Assembly: GCA_963691755.1 (NCBI GenBank)
Contig: OY829366.1
Coordinates: 1,302,001 to 1,366,000 of the forward strand
Origin: Dinoroseobacter sp013215265
Lineage (GTDB): Bacteria > Pseudomonadota > Alphaproteobacteria > Rhodobacterales > Rhodobacteraceae
DNA: 64,000 nt
Direction: 5' to 3'
The notes under the pieces were generated by a model. That model was not told where the DNA came from. It worked only from the letters and a program-made list of their open reading frames with translations, and searched no databases. This document shows, one piece after another, positions 18,311 to 28,252 of this stretch. Every line of letters starts with the position of its first letter. Position 1 is the stretch's first letter. A program made the position numbers and the translations under genes.

Positions 18311-19264
18311 TCAGGCCATAGGCCAGACCATCCGAAATCCGTGATGCGTCGTTGCACTGTCGGGTGAATTTCCTGAGCGCGCGGCGATCCTGTAGCGGTA
18401 GCAATAAGATTTGTGACACAGAAATGAACCGCCTTTTGACAGCTTGTAGCCTTTCATGGCTTCAAGCCGATCTTTTACTGATTTTTTCAGCGATCTTACC
18501 CTGTAGGGGTCTGCCGTCCACTCCCACACATTGCCCGCGAGATTGTAGAGCCCGTAGCCATTGGGTTGAAACGACTGACCTGGAGCCGTGGTCAGATAAC
18601 CATCCTGACCAGTGTTCACGTTGGGAAACTGGCCCTGCCAGATGTTGCAGGGCGTGTGGACCACATCATCGGGTTCGGCATCCCCCCAAGGAAAGCGCAC
18701 ATCCCCCAAACCACCGCGGGCAGCGTGTTCCCATTCGGCCTCGGTCGGCAGGCGCCCGCCAGCCCACTCGGCATAAGCGCGCGCATCATTCCAAGAAACC
18801 TGCACCACAGGGTGATCAGGATGCCACGCCTCTCCTTCGGTGCCGGGACCGTTGATATCGCGCCAATTCGATCCATCAACACGCCGCCACCGATTAACCT
18901 CGGGCACCGCTTCGGTTGGTCCGAGGTGTTTGGGAACCTGGCTCCAGAATACGAAAGACCAGCCAAAGCGTTCTGCTTCTGTCACAAACCCTGTGGTATC
19001 GACAAAGGTTTTGAACTGGGCGTTGGTCACGGCAGTCGCCCCCATCCGAAAGGGCCTGATCTTCACTTTGCGCATCGGGCTTTCGCCGTCGACCGGAAGT
19101 TGCGGATCATTCGTTCCGACAAAGCCCGTTCCGCCCGGAATATCGATTGCGTCTTCGGACACGCGCAAGGCGGCTTGTGTGCTGACGTTTAAATGGTGCG
19201 CGCTCAGCGGTGGACGATCCGCGCTGGGAGCGCAACATTCTGTGGGGTCTGAGGCATTTGTCAT
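18311..19264 (-). CDS. formylglycine-generating enzyme (SUMF1/FGE) family protein
   Basis: A protein of about 317 residues with an FGE-sulfatase domain. Family motifs include GGTGFVGTND, VSWNDARAYAEWAGGRLPTEAEWEHAARGG split over the middle, NLAGNVWEWTADPY and the ending GFRMVWPMA. The two copper-binding/redox cysteines of genuine FGEs are present in CHKSYCYRYR, so it may convert a sulfatase cysteine to formylglycine; no sulfatase gene lies in this window. I use the ATG at 19264, with GGAGG 12 bases upstream; longer starts reach 19366. Divergent from the aminotransferase gene. Confidence 0.87.
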   Translation of the reverse strand: MTNASDPTECCAPSADRPPLSAHHLNVSTQAALRVSEDAIDIPGGTGFVGTNDPQLPVDGESPMRKVKIRPFRMGATAVTNAQFKTFVDTTGFVTEAERFGWSFVFWSQVPKHLGPTEAVPEVNRWRRVDGSNWRDINGPGTEGEAWHPDHPVVQVSWNDARAYAEWAGGRLPTEAEWEHAARGGLGDVRFPWGDAEPDDVVHTPCNIWQGQFPNVNTGQDGYLTTAPGQSFQPNGYGLYNLAGNVWEWTADPYRVRSLKKSVKDRLEAMKGYKLSKGGSFLCHKSYCYRYRIAARSGNSPDSATTHHGFRMVWPMA

Positions 19265-19348
19265 TGCGTGTTTTCTAGCCTCCATAGTGGTTGAACGATA
19301 GGGGGAGGGGGCGTAGGACCGAGGACGAATATAGGTAGGGAATTTGTC

Positions 19349-20548
19349 ATGTTCGAAACCATTCAATCACGCGGCGTAGACCAGATCTTGTCGCTCATGC
19401 TGGCGTTTCGAAGCGATCCCAGAGATCAAAAAGTCGACCTTGTCGTTGGTGTTTACAAAGACGCAAATGGCGATGTGCCCGTGATGAAAGCGGTAAAGGC
19501 GGCAGAAAAGGTGCTGCTCGAGGAAGAGGACACCAAAACCTATGTCGGCATGGCCGGAGACGCGGAATACCGTGCGTTTGTGCCTCCGATGTTGTTGGGG
19601 TCAGAGGCGAAGGTCATCAAAGAGGGGCGGATCACCAGCCTTCAGACTGTTGGCGGCTCGGGCGCGCTGAAAGTGGGATGCGATCTGCTGCACGGAATGA
19701 ACCCCGATCAACTGGTATGGGTCAGTACGCCGACCTGGGCCAACCATATTCCTGTGGCCACTGATTCAGGACTGAAGACGGCACAGTACCCTTATTTCCG
19801 CCTTTCTGACCGAGGTCTGGATTTCGACGGTATGATGTCTCATCTGGAGGCGAACGCCAAAGCAGGCGACGCGATCTTGCTTCATGCCTGCTGTCACAAT
19901 CCGACAGGTGTTGATCTGTCGTTCGAGCAGTGGAAGATCGTAACGGACTTCGTTCTGAAGCGTGGGTTACTTCCGTATGTGGACTGCGCCTATCAGGGGC
20001 TGGGTGATGGAATGGAAGAAGACGTGGCCGGCCTGCGGTATCTGGCTGAGCGCGTGCCTGAGATGCTTCTTGCGAGTTCATTTTCGAAAAACTTCGGGAT
20101 CTATCGTGAACGCACCGGTGCGCTATCCATTGTGGCGCGTACGCCTGAAGAATTGGCCGTGGTGCAGGAAGCGGCAGAAACAGCGATCCGGTCGAACTAT
20201 TCGATGCCGCCCAGCCATGGGGCTCGGGTCGTGGCGACGGTCCTCTCTGATCCGGCGATGAAAGCGGATTGGGCGGAAGAGCTCGAAGAAATGCGCGAGC
20301 GGGTCGCAGAGATGCGGTCTGAATTACGACGCATGCTGGAAGAGCGGCAGGTGACTCGCGATCTGTCTTTTATCACCGACCAGAAGGGCATGTTTTCCTA
20401 TACTGGTTTTACGAAGGACGAAGTGGTGCGATTGCGTGATGATTTCGGCATTTACACAGCAGGCGACGGACGCATGAACGTTGCCGCCTTGGCACCTGAA
20501 AACCTTGAAGCGGTTGCGGACGGGTTTGCGGCGATCCTGCGCGCCTAA
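19349..20548 (+). CDS. aromatic/aspartate aminotransferase (class I)
   Basis: A 399-residue class I aminotransferase of the TyrB/AspC subgroup. The PLP lysine is in SSFSKNFGIYRERTG, where the trailing Arg-rich element is characteristic of this subgroup, and NPTGVDLS supplies the conserved Asn. Length is standard. It transfers amino groups between aspartate or aromatic amino acids and 2-oxoglutarate. Divergent from the FGE-like gene; stop overlaps that of the flavin monooxygenase gene by four bases. Confidence 0.92.
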   Translation: MFETIQSRGVDQILSLMLAFRSDPRDQKVDLVVGVYKDANGDVPVMKAVKAAEKVLLEEEDTKTYVGMAGDAEYRAFVPPMLLGSEAKVIKEGRITSLQTVGGSGALKVGCDLLHGMNPDQLVWVSTPTWANHIPVATDSGLKTAQYPYFRLSDRGLDFDGMMSHLEANAKAGDAILLHACCHNPTGVDLSFEQWKIVTDFVLKRGLLPYVDCAYQGLGDGMEEDVAGLRYLAERVPEMLLASSFSKNFGIYRERTGALSIVARTPEELAVVQEAAETAIRSNYSMPPSHGARVVATVLSDPAMKADWAEELEEMRERVAEMRSELRRMLEERQVTRDLSFITDQKGMFSYTGFTKDEVVRLRDDFGIYTAGDGRMNVAALAPENLEAVADGFAAILRA

Positions 20549-21813
20549 CCCGCAACCCTTGCGCCAGCAGGAACGGTTGCTGGCGCGCTGTTCAAAGCGT
20601 CCATCGCGAAGCCGGCGGCAGATTTGTATTTTGCCATGAAAGCAGCGCGTTCTGCAGCTGGGATCACGGCATCGATATCGTCGAATTCATTGCCACAACG
20701 CTCTTGAAGTAGATTGAGCAGGCCAAAGGGGCCCGCCCCGCGATTGCGTAACACAAGCTCTGAAACCGGACCGCAAAGCTGTGCGTCATAAGCTGACAGC
20801 GCATCAGGCGTGACCCCGTGCTCAAGCATTTTTTGCGCCAGGATGCGCCCGTCGATAATCGCTTGGCTCGCGCCGTTGGATCCGGTTGGATACATGGCAT
20901 GTGCTGCATCGCCCAGCAGCGCGACCGGGCCATCCACCCAGGTCCCAACAGGGTCACGGTCAATCATCGGGTTTTCGTAGGCGCAATCGGCGCGGGACAG
21001 CATCTCGGGCACGTCGAGCCAGTCATACCGGAAGGCATCGAAATGATGCGCGAATTCTGCGATCTCCACCGCGCGAAACCAGCTGTCGTCTGGCCAGCCG
21101 CCAGAGCTGTCGCGTGTGACCTCTGCGATCCAGTTGATCAGGGAATTGCCATCTTCATCTGGTTCGGAAATCGGATAGAGAACCATGCGGGTCCGATCTG
21201 TACCGAGCCCTATGAAAGAGGCGCCAGTGCGCCACGATTTGGTGCGCACAGTGCCGCGCCACATCACGGCGCCACCCCAATGGATTGGCGGTTGGTCAGG
21301 GTGCATCTGCGCGCGTATTTTCGAGTGGATCCCATCTGCGCCGATCAGAAGCCCCGCGGGCAATGTCTCGCGTACACCACCCCGTTCTATGAGAACATTT
21401 GCCCCGTCCTCATAGCCAAGAACCTTGGTGCCAAGCTGGACAGCCTCGGGGCCAAGGCGTTCACGGACCTTGCGATATAAAAGCATATGAAGCGCGCCAC
21501 GATGCACCGCAAATTGCGGCCACTTGTAACCTGCAAATGTGCCGCGTGGTTCTGCGTAAACCTCTTTCCCGTTCAGGCCGACAAGGGCCCATTCGCGGAC
21601 AGGCAGACCGACGCTTGAGAGATCCTCTTCTGTTACCCCCAGATCGAACAACTCACGCACGGCGTTTGGTTGCAGGTTGATCCCCACACCCAAAGGTCGC
21701 ATCTCGCGGGCGCTTTCGAGAACCTGACAGGGCACACCAATCTGATGAAGGGTCAGGGCAAGCGATAAGCCACCAATCCCGCCACCGGCAATGACAACAG
21801 GTGTTTGGTGCAT
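20545..21813 (-). CDS. FAD-dependent monooxygenase (salicylate-hydroxylase-like)
   Basis: A flavoprotein hydroxylase of about 422 residues, class A. The FAD dinucleotide motif is VVIAGGGIGGLSLAL at residue 5, the DG motif is LIGADGIHSKIR, and the second FAD motif is LLGDAAHAMYP. The ATG at 21813 has GAGG at good spacing; four residues more are possible from 21825. These enzymes hydroxylate aromatic or heteroaromatic acids with NAD(P)H and oxygen. The exact substrate is not visible. Confidence 0.88.
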   Translation of the reverse strand: MHQTPVVIAGGGIGGLSLALTLHQIGVPCQVLESAREMRPLGVGINLQPNAVRELFDLGVTEEDLSSVGLPVREWALVGLNGKEVYAEPRGTFAGYKWPQFAVHRGALHMLLYRKVRERLGPEAVQLGTKVLGYEDGANVLIERGGVRETLPAGLLIGADGIHSKIRAQMHPDQPPIHWGGAVMWRGTVRTKSWRTGASFIGLGTDRTRMVLYPISEPDEDGNSLINWIAEVTRDSSGGWPDDSWFRAVEIAEFAHHFDAFRYDWLDVPEMLSRADCAYENPMIDRDPVGTWVDGPVALLGDAAHAMYPTGSNGASQAIIDGRILAQKMLEHGVTPDALSAYDAQLCGPVSELVLRNRGAGPFGLLNLLQERCGNEFDDIDAVIPAAERAAFMAKYKSAAGFAMDALNSAPATVPAGARVAG

Positions 21814-21965
21814 GATGGACCTCACATAGCGGACGTTGCTTCAGCGTGCTCAAACCTGTCGTAAGCGCAAGGGCTATAGACGGAAAAGGCATGGCGAAGT
21901 CTTGTCGAATCTGCCTATGAGAAGCGCAGGAAGGCGCATGCTGGGGCAGGCGCGGGGAAGAAACG

Positions 21966-22487
21966 ATGTATCGAATTCTGGAACGGATCGCGGATCTGGT
22001 GGCGCGCGGCCTCGCGATCGCGGGGGGAATGGTCCTTTTGGGACTGACCCTTTTGACGTGCTATTCGATCGTCGGGCGTGCGCTGCTGCCCTTCGGTTTC
22101 GGGCCGGGGCCCATCCGGGGTATTTACGACATCACCGAGATCGGGATCGCCGCGGCGATTTTCGCGTTTCTGCCCTGGGCACAACTGAGCGAAGCACATG
22201 CGCGTGTGGATCTGTTCAAATGGTTAATGCCGAAGAAATTCGACCAGTCGCTGGAATTGCTGTTCAGCACCGGCATGACGTTCGTGGCGGCGATTGGGGC
22301 CTGGCGTCTTTATCTGGGCATGCTCGACAAGCACTCTTACGGAGAGACGACGCTGATTGCGCAAATCCCGGTTTGGCAGGGATATGCCGCGGGATTGGTT
22401 GGCGCATGCGGTTTTGTCTTCGTCTCGGCATTCTGCATCCTGCGGAGCTTGCGCAGGTTGACGGGTGCTGAGGAGGCATCGGCGTGA
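21966..22487 (+). CDS. TRAP transporter small permease subunit (DctQ)
   Basis: A 173-residue membrane protein with four hydrophobic segments (about residues 10-35, 55-72, 90-110, 130-152), the DctQ layout. It forms the membrane complex of a tripartite ATP-independent periplasmic transporter with DctM. The next gene starts in a four-base overlap. No solute-binding DctP gene is next to the pair in this window. Confidence 0.87.
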   Translation: MYRILERIADLVARGLAIAGGMVLLGLTLLTCYSIVGRALLPFGFGPGPIRGIYDITEIGIAAAIFAFLPWAQLSEAHARVDLFKWLMPKKFDQSLELLFSTGMTFVAAIGAWRLYLGMLDKHSYGETTLIAQIPVWQGYAAGLVGACGFVFVSAFCILRSLRRLTGAEEASA

Positions 22488-23815
22488 GTAATTTCGATCT
22501 TGCGATCTGGTCGTTCCCGGTTCTTTTGCTGCTTGTGTTTTTGCGCGCGCCGATTGCGCTGGCGATGATCGGTGTGGGCGTCGGAGGGACCTATCTGGTC
22601 ATCGGAACGCCCATGATGACACTCAACCAGCTGAAAACGCTTACATTTGGAACGTTTTCCAATTATTCCTTCTCGATCATTCCGTTATTCCTTCTCATGG
22701 GGCAATTCGCGACGATCTCGGGGATGTCGACGTCGCTGTTCAAAGCCGCGGAAAGCTTCTTGGGCCATCGTAAAGGCGGGGTTGCGATGTCTGCTGTGGG
22801 CGCATGTGCCGGTTTCGGGGCGATTTGTGGCTCGTCGCTCGCAACAGCCGCTACCATGGGACAGGTGGCTCTGCCTGAAATGCGCCGCTATGGCTATCCA
22901 GATTCCCTGTCTACCGGGGCGCTGGCTGCAGGTGGTACTTTGGGCATTCTGATCCCGCCTTCGGTGATCTTGGTAATCTATGCGATCCTTGCGGAGCAGA
23001 ACATCGCCAAGCTTTTTGTTGCAGCGCTGATCCCGGGTATCCTTGCGGCGCTGGGCTACATGCTGGCAATTTCGATCTGGATGCGCGTTTCGCCCAACTC
23101 GGCCGCGGTCAGCCCACGTGTACCTTGGGGCGAGCGGCTGGTGATGTTGGGAAAAATCTGGCCGGTCATTTTGATCTTTGTTGCGGTTGTTGGTGGCATC
23201 TACGGTGGTATTTTCACACCTACGGAAGCCGCAGCAGTGGGGGCCGCAGGCACGTTTCTTGTGGCCCTGTTTAGTGGCCAGATGACGCTCCTAAAGATGA
23301 GTGAGGCGATCCTTTCGACTGCGGCGGCGTCCGCGATGATCTTCCTGATCATTTTGGGTGCTGGCATCTACAATAACTTCCTATCGCTGACCCAGCTTCC
23401 GCAGGTGACCTCTGCCTGGGTCGGAGCGCAGGGATTCTCACCCTGGTTTGTCCTGACCATTGTGCTTTTGATGTATCTGCTTTTCGGCTGCGTGATGGAC
23501 AGCCTGTCAATGGTACTTTTGACAGTTCCCATCATCTTCCCGATCATGTCCGTTCTGGATTTCGGTATGAGCGCGAATGATTTTGGCCTCTGGTTTGGGA
23601 TCCTCGTGCTGATTGTAGTTGAAGTAGGATTAATCACCCCTCCGGTTGGGCTAAATCTTTTCATTATCAACTCGATGGCCAAGGGAACCCCCATATCGGC
23701 GACATATCGTGGGGCCCTGCCTTTCGTGGCAACAGACCTCGTTCGGGTCGCAATACTGGCCTGTTTCCCAGCGATCACCCTTTGGCTGGTTTGGGTCATA
23801 GACGCCTTTGGCTAA
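22484..23815 (+). CDS. TRAP transporter large permease subunit (DctM)
   Basis: A 443-residue polytopic membrane protein of the DctM family, the ion-coupled transport subunit. Conserved features include GFGAICGSSLATAATMG in an early hairpin loop, TLGILIPPSVILVIYAILAE in the middle (here quoted only in part: PPSVILVIYA), and LITPPVGLNLFIIN near the end. About 12 hydrophobic segments are visible. Overlaps dctQ; the following gene is 115 bases away. The substrate (dicarboxylate, sugar acid, amine or other) depends on the missing binding protein. Confidence 0.9.
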   Translation: MSNFDLAIWSFPVLLLLVFLRAPIALAMIGVGVGGTYLVIGTPMMTLNQLKTLTFGTFSNYSFSIIPLFLLMGQFATISGMSTSLFKAAESFLGHRKGGVAMSAVGACAGFGAICGSSLATAATMGQVALPEMRRYGYPDSLSTGALAAGGTLGILIPPSVILVIYAILAEQNIAKLFVAALIPGILAALGYMLAISIWMRVSPNSAAVSPRVPWGERLVMLGKIWPVILIFVAVVGGIYGGIFTPTEAAAVGAAGTFLVALFSGQMTLLKMSEAILSTAAASAMIFLIILGAGIYNNFLSLTQLPQVTSAWVGAQGFSPWFVLTIVLLMYLLFGCVMDSLSMVLLTVPIIFPIMSVLDFGMSANDFGLWFGILVLIVVEVGLITPPVGLNLFIINSMAKGTPISATYRGALPFVATDLVRVAILACFPAITLWLVWVIDAFG

Positions 23816-23930
23816 TCAGACCGCGCGCTTGCCACAAGGTATGGCAGGGTATCCGGACTTACGAGTTTGGATTGACCTACGTTCAGAACAAGGCAACGGT
23901 CACTTTAGCTAGTTCGGGAGACGCGCTCTG

Positions 23931-25154
23931 ATGGCCCTACTTGGATACGCTACCAGTCCAATCAAGCCCTCTTACGATGTGGTTATCGTAGGCGGTGCGA
24001 TCATGGGCTCTTCGACCGCATGGTTTCTGACCGACAATCCGGATTTCGACGGGTCCATATTGGTGATCGAGCGCGATCCGACCTACGAGTTCGCCTCAAC
24101 GTCGTTGACCAATTCCTGTATCCGTCAACAGTTCTCGACCGAGTTGAACGTGCGGATATCGCAATTCGGCGCTGAATTTCTCAAGAACCTGCGAAGGTTC
24201 ATGGGGGGGGATGAGAGGGTGCCTGACCTCGAAGTGCAGAGCTACGGCTACATGTATCTTGCGGATACTGAACGCTTTGCGAACGTGCTGCGCCAAAACC
24301 AGCAAGTGCAACTGGCCTGCGGTGCCGAAACCCGTCTGATGACGCCCGATGAGATCGCCGCGGATTATCCGTTTTATGCCCTCGACGATATTGTTCTGGG
24401 ATCGATCAATACAAAGGACGAAGGCTATTGGGATGGCGGAACGGTCTTCGAGTGGTTCCGTCGATCTTCGCGCGAACGCGGCGTGGAATTTATTGCCAAC
24501 GAAGTCGTTGCGATGACGCTGGATGCATCAGGCACCAAGGTCGAAAGCGTCACGCTTGGCTCTGGTGAGGTTGTCGCGTGCGGAGGGGTTGTGAATGCTT
24601 CAGGCCCACGCGCAGCCCTGACCGCCAAGATGGCGGGGATCGAGATCCCGGTTGAACCGCGTAAGCGCTTCACCTGGATATTCACGGCTGAAACGCCGCT
24701 GGATCAGGAACTTCCGCTGACCATCGATCCCTCGGGTGTGCATGTGCGTCAGGACGGGCCGGAAACCTACCTTGCAGGCTGCGCGCCAGAGGTCGATCCT
24801 GCCGCGCCATTTGAAGATTTCACAATGGATCACAGGAGATGGGAGGACCATGTCTGGCCCATCATTGCCACCCGGATCCCTCAGTTTGAAGCTATCAAGG
24901 TGGTTACCGAATGGGCCGGGCACTACGCCTTCAATACCCTGGATCAAAATGCCATTCTTGGTCCCCACCCCGAGGTCGCAAACTTCCATTTCCAGAACGG
25001 GTTTTCCGGGCATGGGCTGCAACAATCTGCGGCAATGGGGCGTGCGATGTCGGAATGGCTGACCTATGGCGCGTATCGCAGCCTCGACATGCGCCCGTTT
25101 CATTACGACCGGGTTGTGCGAAACGAACCGATGGTCGAAGCTGCGGTGATCTGA
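23931..25154 (+). CDS. FAD-dependent oxidoreductase, DAO/sarcosine-oxidase-like
   Basis: A 407-residue protein of the D-amino-acid oxidase fold family. The Rossmann motif DVVIVGGAIMGSSTAW lies near residue 17, and the C-terminal FAD-contacting segment includes NGFSGHGLQQSAAMGRAMSEW. These proteins oxidise secondary or tertiary amines such as sarcosine, dimethylglycine or methylated amino acids. Its position downstream of TRAP permeases and near an MttB-family gene would fit N-methyl compound use (inference). GGGAG precedes the start. Confidence 0.87.
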   Translation: MALLGYATSPIKPSYDVVIVGGAIMGSSTAWFLTDNPDFDGSILVIERDPTYEFASTSLTNSCIRQQFSTELNVRISQFGAEFLKNLRRFMGGDERVPDLEVQSYGYMYLADTERFANVLRQNQQVQLACGAETRLMTPDEIAADYPFYALDDIVLGSINTKDEGYWDGGTVFEWFRRSSRERGVEFIANEVVAMTLDASGTKVESVTLGSGEVVACGGVVNASGPRAALTAKMAGIEIPVEPRKRFTWIFTAETPLDQELPLTIDPSGVHVRQDGPETYLAGCAPEVDPAAPFEDFTMDHRRWEDHVWPIIATRIPQFEAIKVVTEWAGHYAFNTLDQNAILGPHPEVANFHFQNGFSGHGLQQSAAMGRAMSEWLTYGAYRSLDMRPFHYDRVVRNEPMVEAAVI

Positions 25155-25192
25155 AGGACCGACCTCTCAGGTCAGTATGTATTCGCTCTGCG

Positions 25193-25624
25193 CTAGCACC
25201 CTTGCGCCCGCATGAGGCCCCATCCGGTTCGGGTGTCTCGCCCGGGCGCGCCTAGATCTTGTGCGCTTTCGGCAAGCCGTGCGCGCAATCCTGTTATCCC
25301 AAGGCTCGCTCCAGCCCCAAGACGGGCGGCGAGCGCGGTCACAATCGGCGCTGCAAATGACGTACCGGTGACATATCCGCCGCCGCCTCCCTTGGCAGTC
25401 CACAGATCTACCCCGGGGGCTGCAAACTCGATATGGCGCCCGCGATTGGCACGCCGGTAGGGCCGCAGTCCTGCATCCACCGCAGTGACTGCGATCACCT
25501 CAGGGGCAGCCGCGGGTAGAGCGCTGCGGCCTGTGTTGTCGTTGCCGGATGCAGCGATCAGAACTGCGCCGCGCGCAGCGGCCGCGTTCTATGCAGCGGT
25601 CATCGTTCTGATAACCCGCCAGCG
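25193..25624 (-). pseudogene. subtilase (peptidase S8) C-terminal remnant
   Basis: The minus strand encodes a run of subtilisin-like sequence: ARGAVLIAASGNDNTG, then APEVIAVTAVDAG, 'IEFAAPGVDLW' and the catalytic serine block GTSFAAPIVTALAARL, ending at the stop at 25193. The Asp and His parts of the triad are missing, and upstream an in-frame TAG plus probable frameshift interrupts the chain near 25590. The remnant begins essentially at the stop codon of the PanE-like gene, consistent with a deletion that fused the two. Not expected to be active. Confidence 0.7.
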
Positions 25625-26668
25625 TTAGTCGGTCGCTGGAATATACTCTCCGGTGATCTGTGCTTCGACATCCGGACGACGTTGATACAGACCAAGCACC
25701 TGCCCCTGCATCCTGACCAAAGCTGCAATGGTATCCAACGTCGGTGTCGGGACATCTAAACGGCGCGCCAATTCCAAAACAGTGCAGACCAGCGCATCCA
25801 GTTCCATTGGACGGTTCTGTTCCACATCGTGGCGGGTGGATGGTTTGTGGCCAATGATATCTGCACCACCCTGGATACGCCGCTCGACCCCAATGGTAAA
25901 ACGTGCACCAGCCTTTTGACCGACGCGGCGGCATTCCTCCATTGCATCGCGGATCACGGTACGGCATGCCGGATCCGCCCCAATCAGATCGAGGCTTGCA
26001 CCCGTGAGCGCCGACACTGGATTGAACGAACAGTTTCCCCAGAGCTTAATCCAAAGCTCATCCCGGATACGTGGTTTGACCGGGGCACGAAGCCCCCCAT
26101 CGCGCATCAGTTTTGACAAGAGCATGGCACGATCGCTGCGCGTGCCGTCTGGTTCACCTAAAGTGAATCGATCGCCGCTTTTGTGGTTTACGACACCAGG
26201 TTCAAGAATTTCGCAAGCCGGATACACCACACAGCCAATCGCGCGTTCGGGACCGAAAGCATTCCATTGCGCGCCCTTGGGATCAACGGTTTCAACCCAT
26301 TTGTCATCCATGTCCGAGCCGGTGTCGGCCTTATGGAAATACCACCACGGAATGCCGTTTACTGCCGAAACAATGGCCGTATCTTTTGTCAGGAGTGGTT
26401 TGAACTGATCAACGATGGCAGGCACTGAATGCGCTTTGAGTGCAATAATTACGTAATCCTGAGGGCCAAGATCAGCGGGGTTGTCGCTTGCCTTGACCCG
26501 AATAGTGTCTCGCTCACCGTCCTTGATAAAGGTTAGGCCATTGTCCTGAATGGCCTTGAGGTGCGCACCACGGGCGACAAGGCTGACCTCAGCGCCAGCC
26601 TTGTGTAAGGCATGTGCCATGAAGCCGCCAATGGCCCCGGCCCCGAAGATACAGATTCTGGTCATCAA
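25625..26668 (-). CDS. 2-dehydropantoate 2-reductase (ApbA/PanE) family protein
   Basis: A 347-residue NADPH-binding reductase. The N-terminus has CIFGAGAIGGFMAHAL, the mid segment has VNGIPWWYFHK, and the C-terminal helical domain includes NPVSALTGAS. It is longer than typical PanE and sits with an acyl-CoA synthetase, so it may act on another 2-oxo or 2-hydroxy acid rather than in pantothenate synthesis. Its start overlaps the stop of the upstream synthetase gene by four bases, so they form an operon. Confidence 0.87.
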   Translation of the reverse strand: MMTRICIFGAGAIGGFMAHALHKAGAEVSLVARGAHLKAIQDNGLTFIKDGERDTIRVKASDNPADLGPQDYVIIALKAHSVPAIVDQFKPLLTKDTAIVSAVNGIPWWYFHKADTGSDMDDKWVETVDPKGAQWNAFGPERAIGCVVYPACEILEPGVVNHKSGDRFTLGEPDGTRSDRAMLLSKLMRDGGLRAPVKPRIRDELWIKLWGNCSFNPVSALTGASLDLIGADPACRTVIRDAMEECRRVGQKAGARFTIGVERRIQGGADIIGHKPSTRHDVEQNRPMELDALVCTVLELARRLDVPTPTLDTIAALVRMQGQVLGLYQRRPDVEAQITGEYIPATD

Positions 26669-28194
26669 CCCTCTCCCAGTCCCAGCTTCTCATGAAGACC
26701 AATACGCTGTAGTTTGCCGGTAGCCCCCTTGGGGATCTCATCGAGGATCAGCACCTGGCGCGGCACCTTGAAGCTGGCAAGATGTTCGGCGGCAAAGCTA
26801 CGGAGCTCTTTGGGTTCTGCAGCTTGTCCTTCGCGCAGGACAACAGCGGCGGCAACGTCTTCGCCCAATTGTTTGTGGGGAACAGCGAATGTCACAGCCT
26901 GCGCGACAGCCGCATGATCCATCAGAACCTCGTCCACTTCGCGAGGCGAAATTTTTTCGCCACCCCGGTTGATGATTTCTTTCAGGCGGCCAGTGATCGA
27001 CAGATAACCTTCCTCATCAAATTGTCCCTGATCACCAGTGCGGAACCAGATGCCATTGCCTTCTGGGTCAGCAAAGAAGTTTTCAGCATTGGCCTTTTCG
27101 TTGGCCTCATACCCCTTCGTGACATTGCGCCCGCGAATGACGATCTCGCCTAGCCTTCCAGCGTCAGTGGTCAGACCGGCTTCTGTCATCACGCGTACCT
27201 CTGGCCCGGCAGCAATGCCGACGGAGCCGGGTTTCTGGGGCCCCGACGTAATTGGGTTGGACGTCATTTGATGCGCGGCTTCGGTCATACCGTAGGCTTC
27301 GACCACGGGGCATCCAAAGGTTTCGTTCAGTTCGGCCATCACCTGTGGTGGCAATGATGATGACGACGACCGGATCAGGCGCAGTTTTGCCCCTGCGACG
27401 ATCTCGGCGTTACGCGTGGCGCGCGACAGGATCGCCTGATGCATCGTCGGGACGGCCGTGTACCATGTGGGGGCAGCGTCTTGCATCCAGCTATAAACCT
27501 TCAGCGCATTAAAGCCTGGTGTGCAGTAGATTGAGGCACCAGCGTGTAACGATGAGAGCACCGCAGCGATCAATCCGTGAATGTGAAATAGCGGCATGAT
27601 ATTCATACAGGTATCCGCTGGGGTCAGTGACAGCGACGCCGCGATATTTGCAGCAGAGGCGGTGACGTTTTCCTGGCTGAGCGGTACGATCTTAGGGCGC
27701 GAGGTGGTGCCTGATGTGTGCAACACCAATGCTTCATCGTCGGCGCTGGCGTCTTCCAAAGACAGCGGTGTTCCATCCGCCAGGGACAGATTGAAGATGC
27801 CCGCCGGATCCACGTTATTTGAAGAAACCAAAGCTATGGGTACGTTCAGTGCCTTGGCTGCCATCGCTGCCGGGCCGTTCGCGTCATCGGTGATCAGCAA
27901 CTGCGAACGCAGGTCTTCGATGTAAAACTTGAACTCATCCACTTTGTAGGATGGGTTCAGTGGGGCCGCGATACAAGCATTTGCCACGGCGAGAAACGCG
28001 GTGGCCATCTGCGCACCATTGGGCAGCACGATCGCTACACGCGCGTTGCGCTGCAGTCCCGCAGCGCGCAGCGTGCCGCCAATTCTGGCAACCAGTTCTG
28101 TAAGACCCCCGTAGTTCAGGGCCGCTGTATCTGGTGCGCGAAATGCAAGTGCCTTTGGGTCGGCATTCGACAGTATTTGCCCAATAGTAGACAT
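26665..28194 (-). CDS. AMP-binding acyl-CoA synthetase
   Basis: An adenylate-forming ligase of about 509 residues. The P-loop-like motif is LVLHTSGTTSRPK, A5 is EAYGMTEAAH, the hinge is GRLKEIINRGGEKISP, and the catalytic lysine is in GATGKLQR. It resembles small-acid synthetases of the oxalyl-CoA/malonyl-CoA type. The ATG at 28194 is preferred, with AAGGAAGG just upstream; a longer in-frame start at 28263 has none. First gene of the operon with the PanE-like reductase. Confidence 0.9.
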   Translation of the reverse strand: MSTIGQILSNADPKALAFRAPDTAALNYGGLTELVARIGGTLRAAGLQRNARVAIVLPNGAQMATAFLAVANACIAAPLNPSYKVDEFKFYIEDLRSQLLITDDANGPAAMAAKALNVPIALVSSNNVDPAGIFNLSLADGTPLSLEDASADDEALVLHTSGTTSRPKIVPLSQENVTASAANIAASLSLTPADTCMNIMPLFHIHGLIAAVLSSLHAGASIYCTPGFNALKVYSWMQDAAPTWYTAVPTMHQAILSRATRNAEIVAGAKLRLIRSSSSSLPPQVMAELNETFGCPVVEAYGMTEAAHQMTSNPITSGPQKPGSVGIAAGPEVRVMTEAGLTTDAGRLGEIVIRGRNVTKGYEANEKANAENFFADPEGNGIWFRTGDQGQFDEEGYLSITGRLKEIINRGGEKISPREVDEVLMDHAAVAQAVTFAVPHKQLGEDVAAAVVLREGQAAEPKELRSFAAEHLASFKVPRQVLILDEIPKGATGKLQRIGLHEKLGLGEG

Positions 28195-28252
28195 TGGCCT
28201 TCCTTCTTTCGTGTTATCAGTGGTCGCATGGCAGCGACCTGTAGACTTTAAT

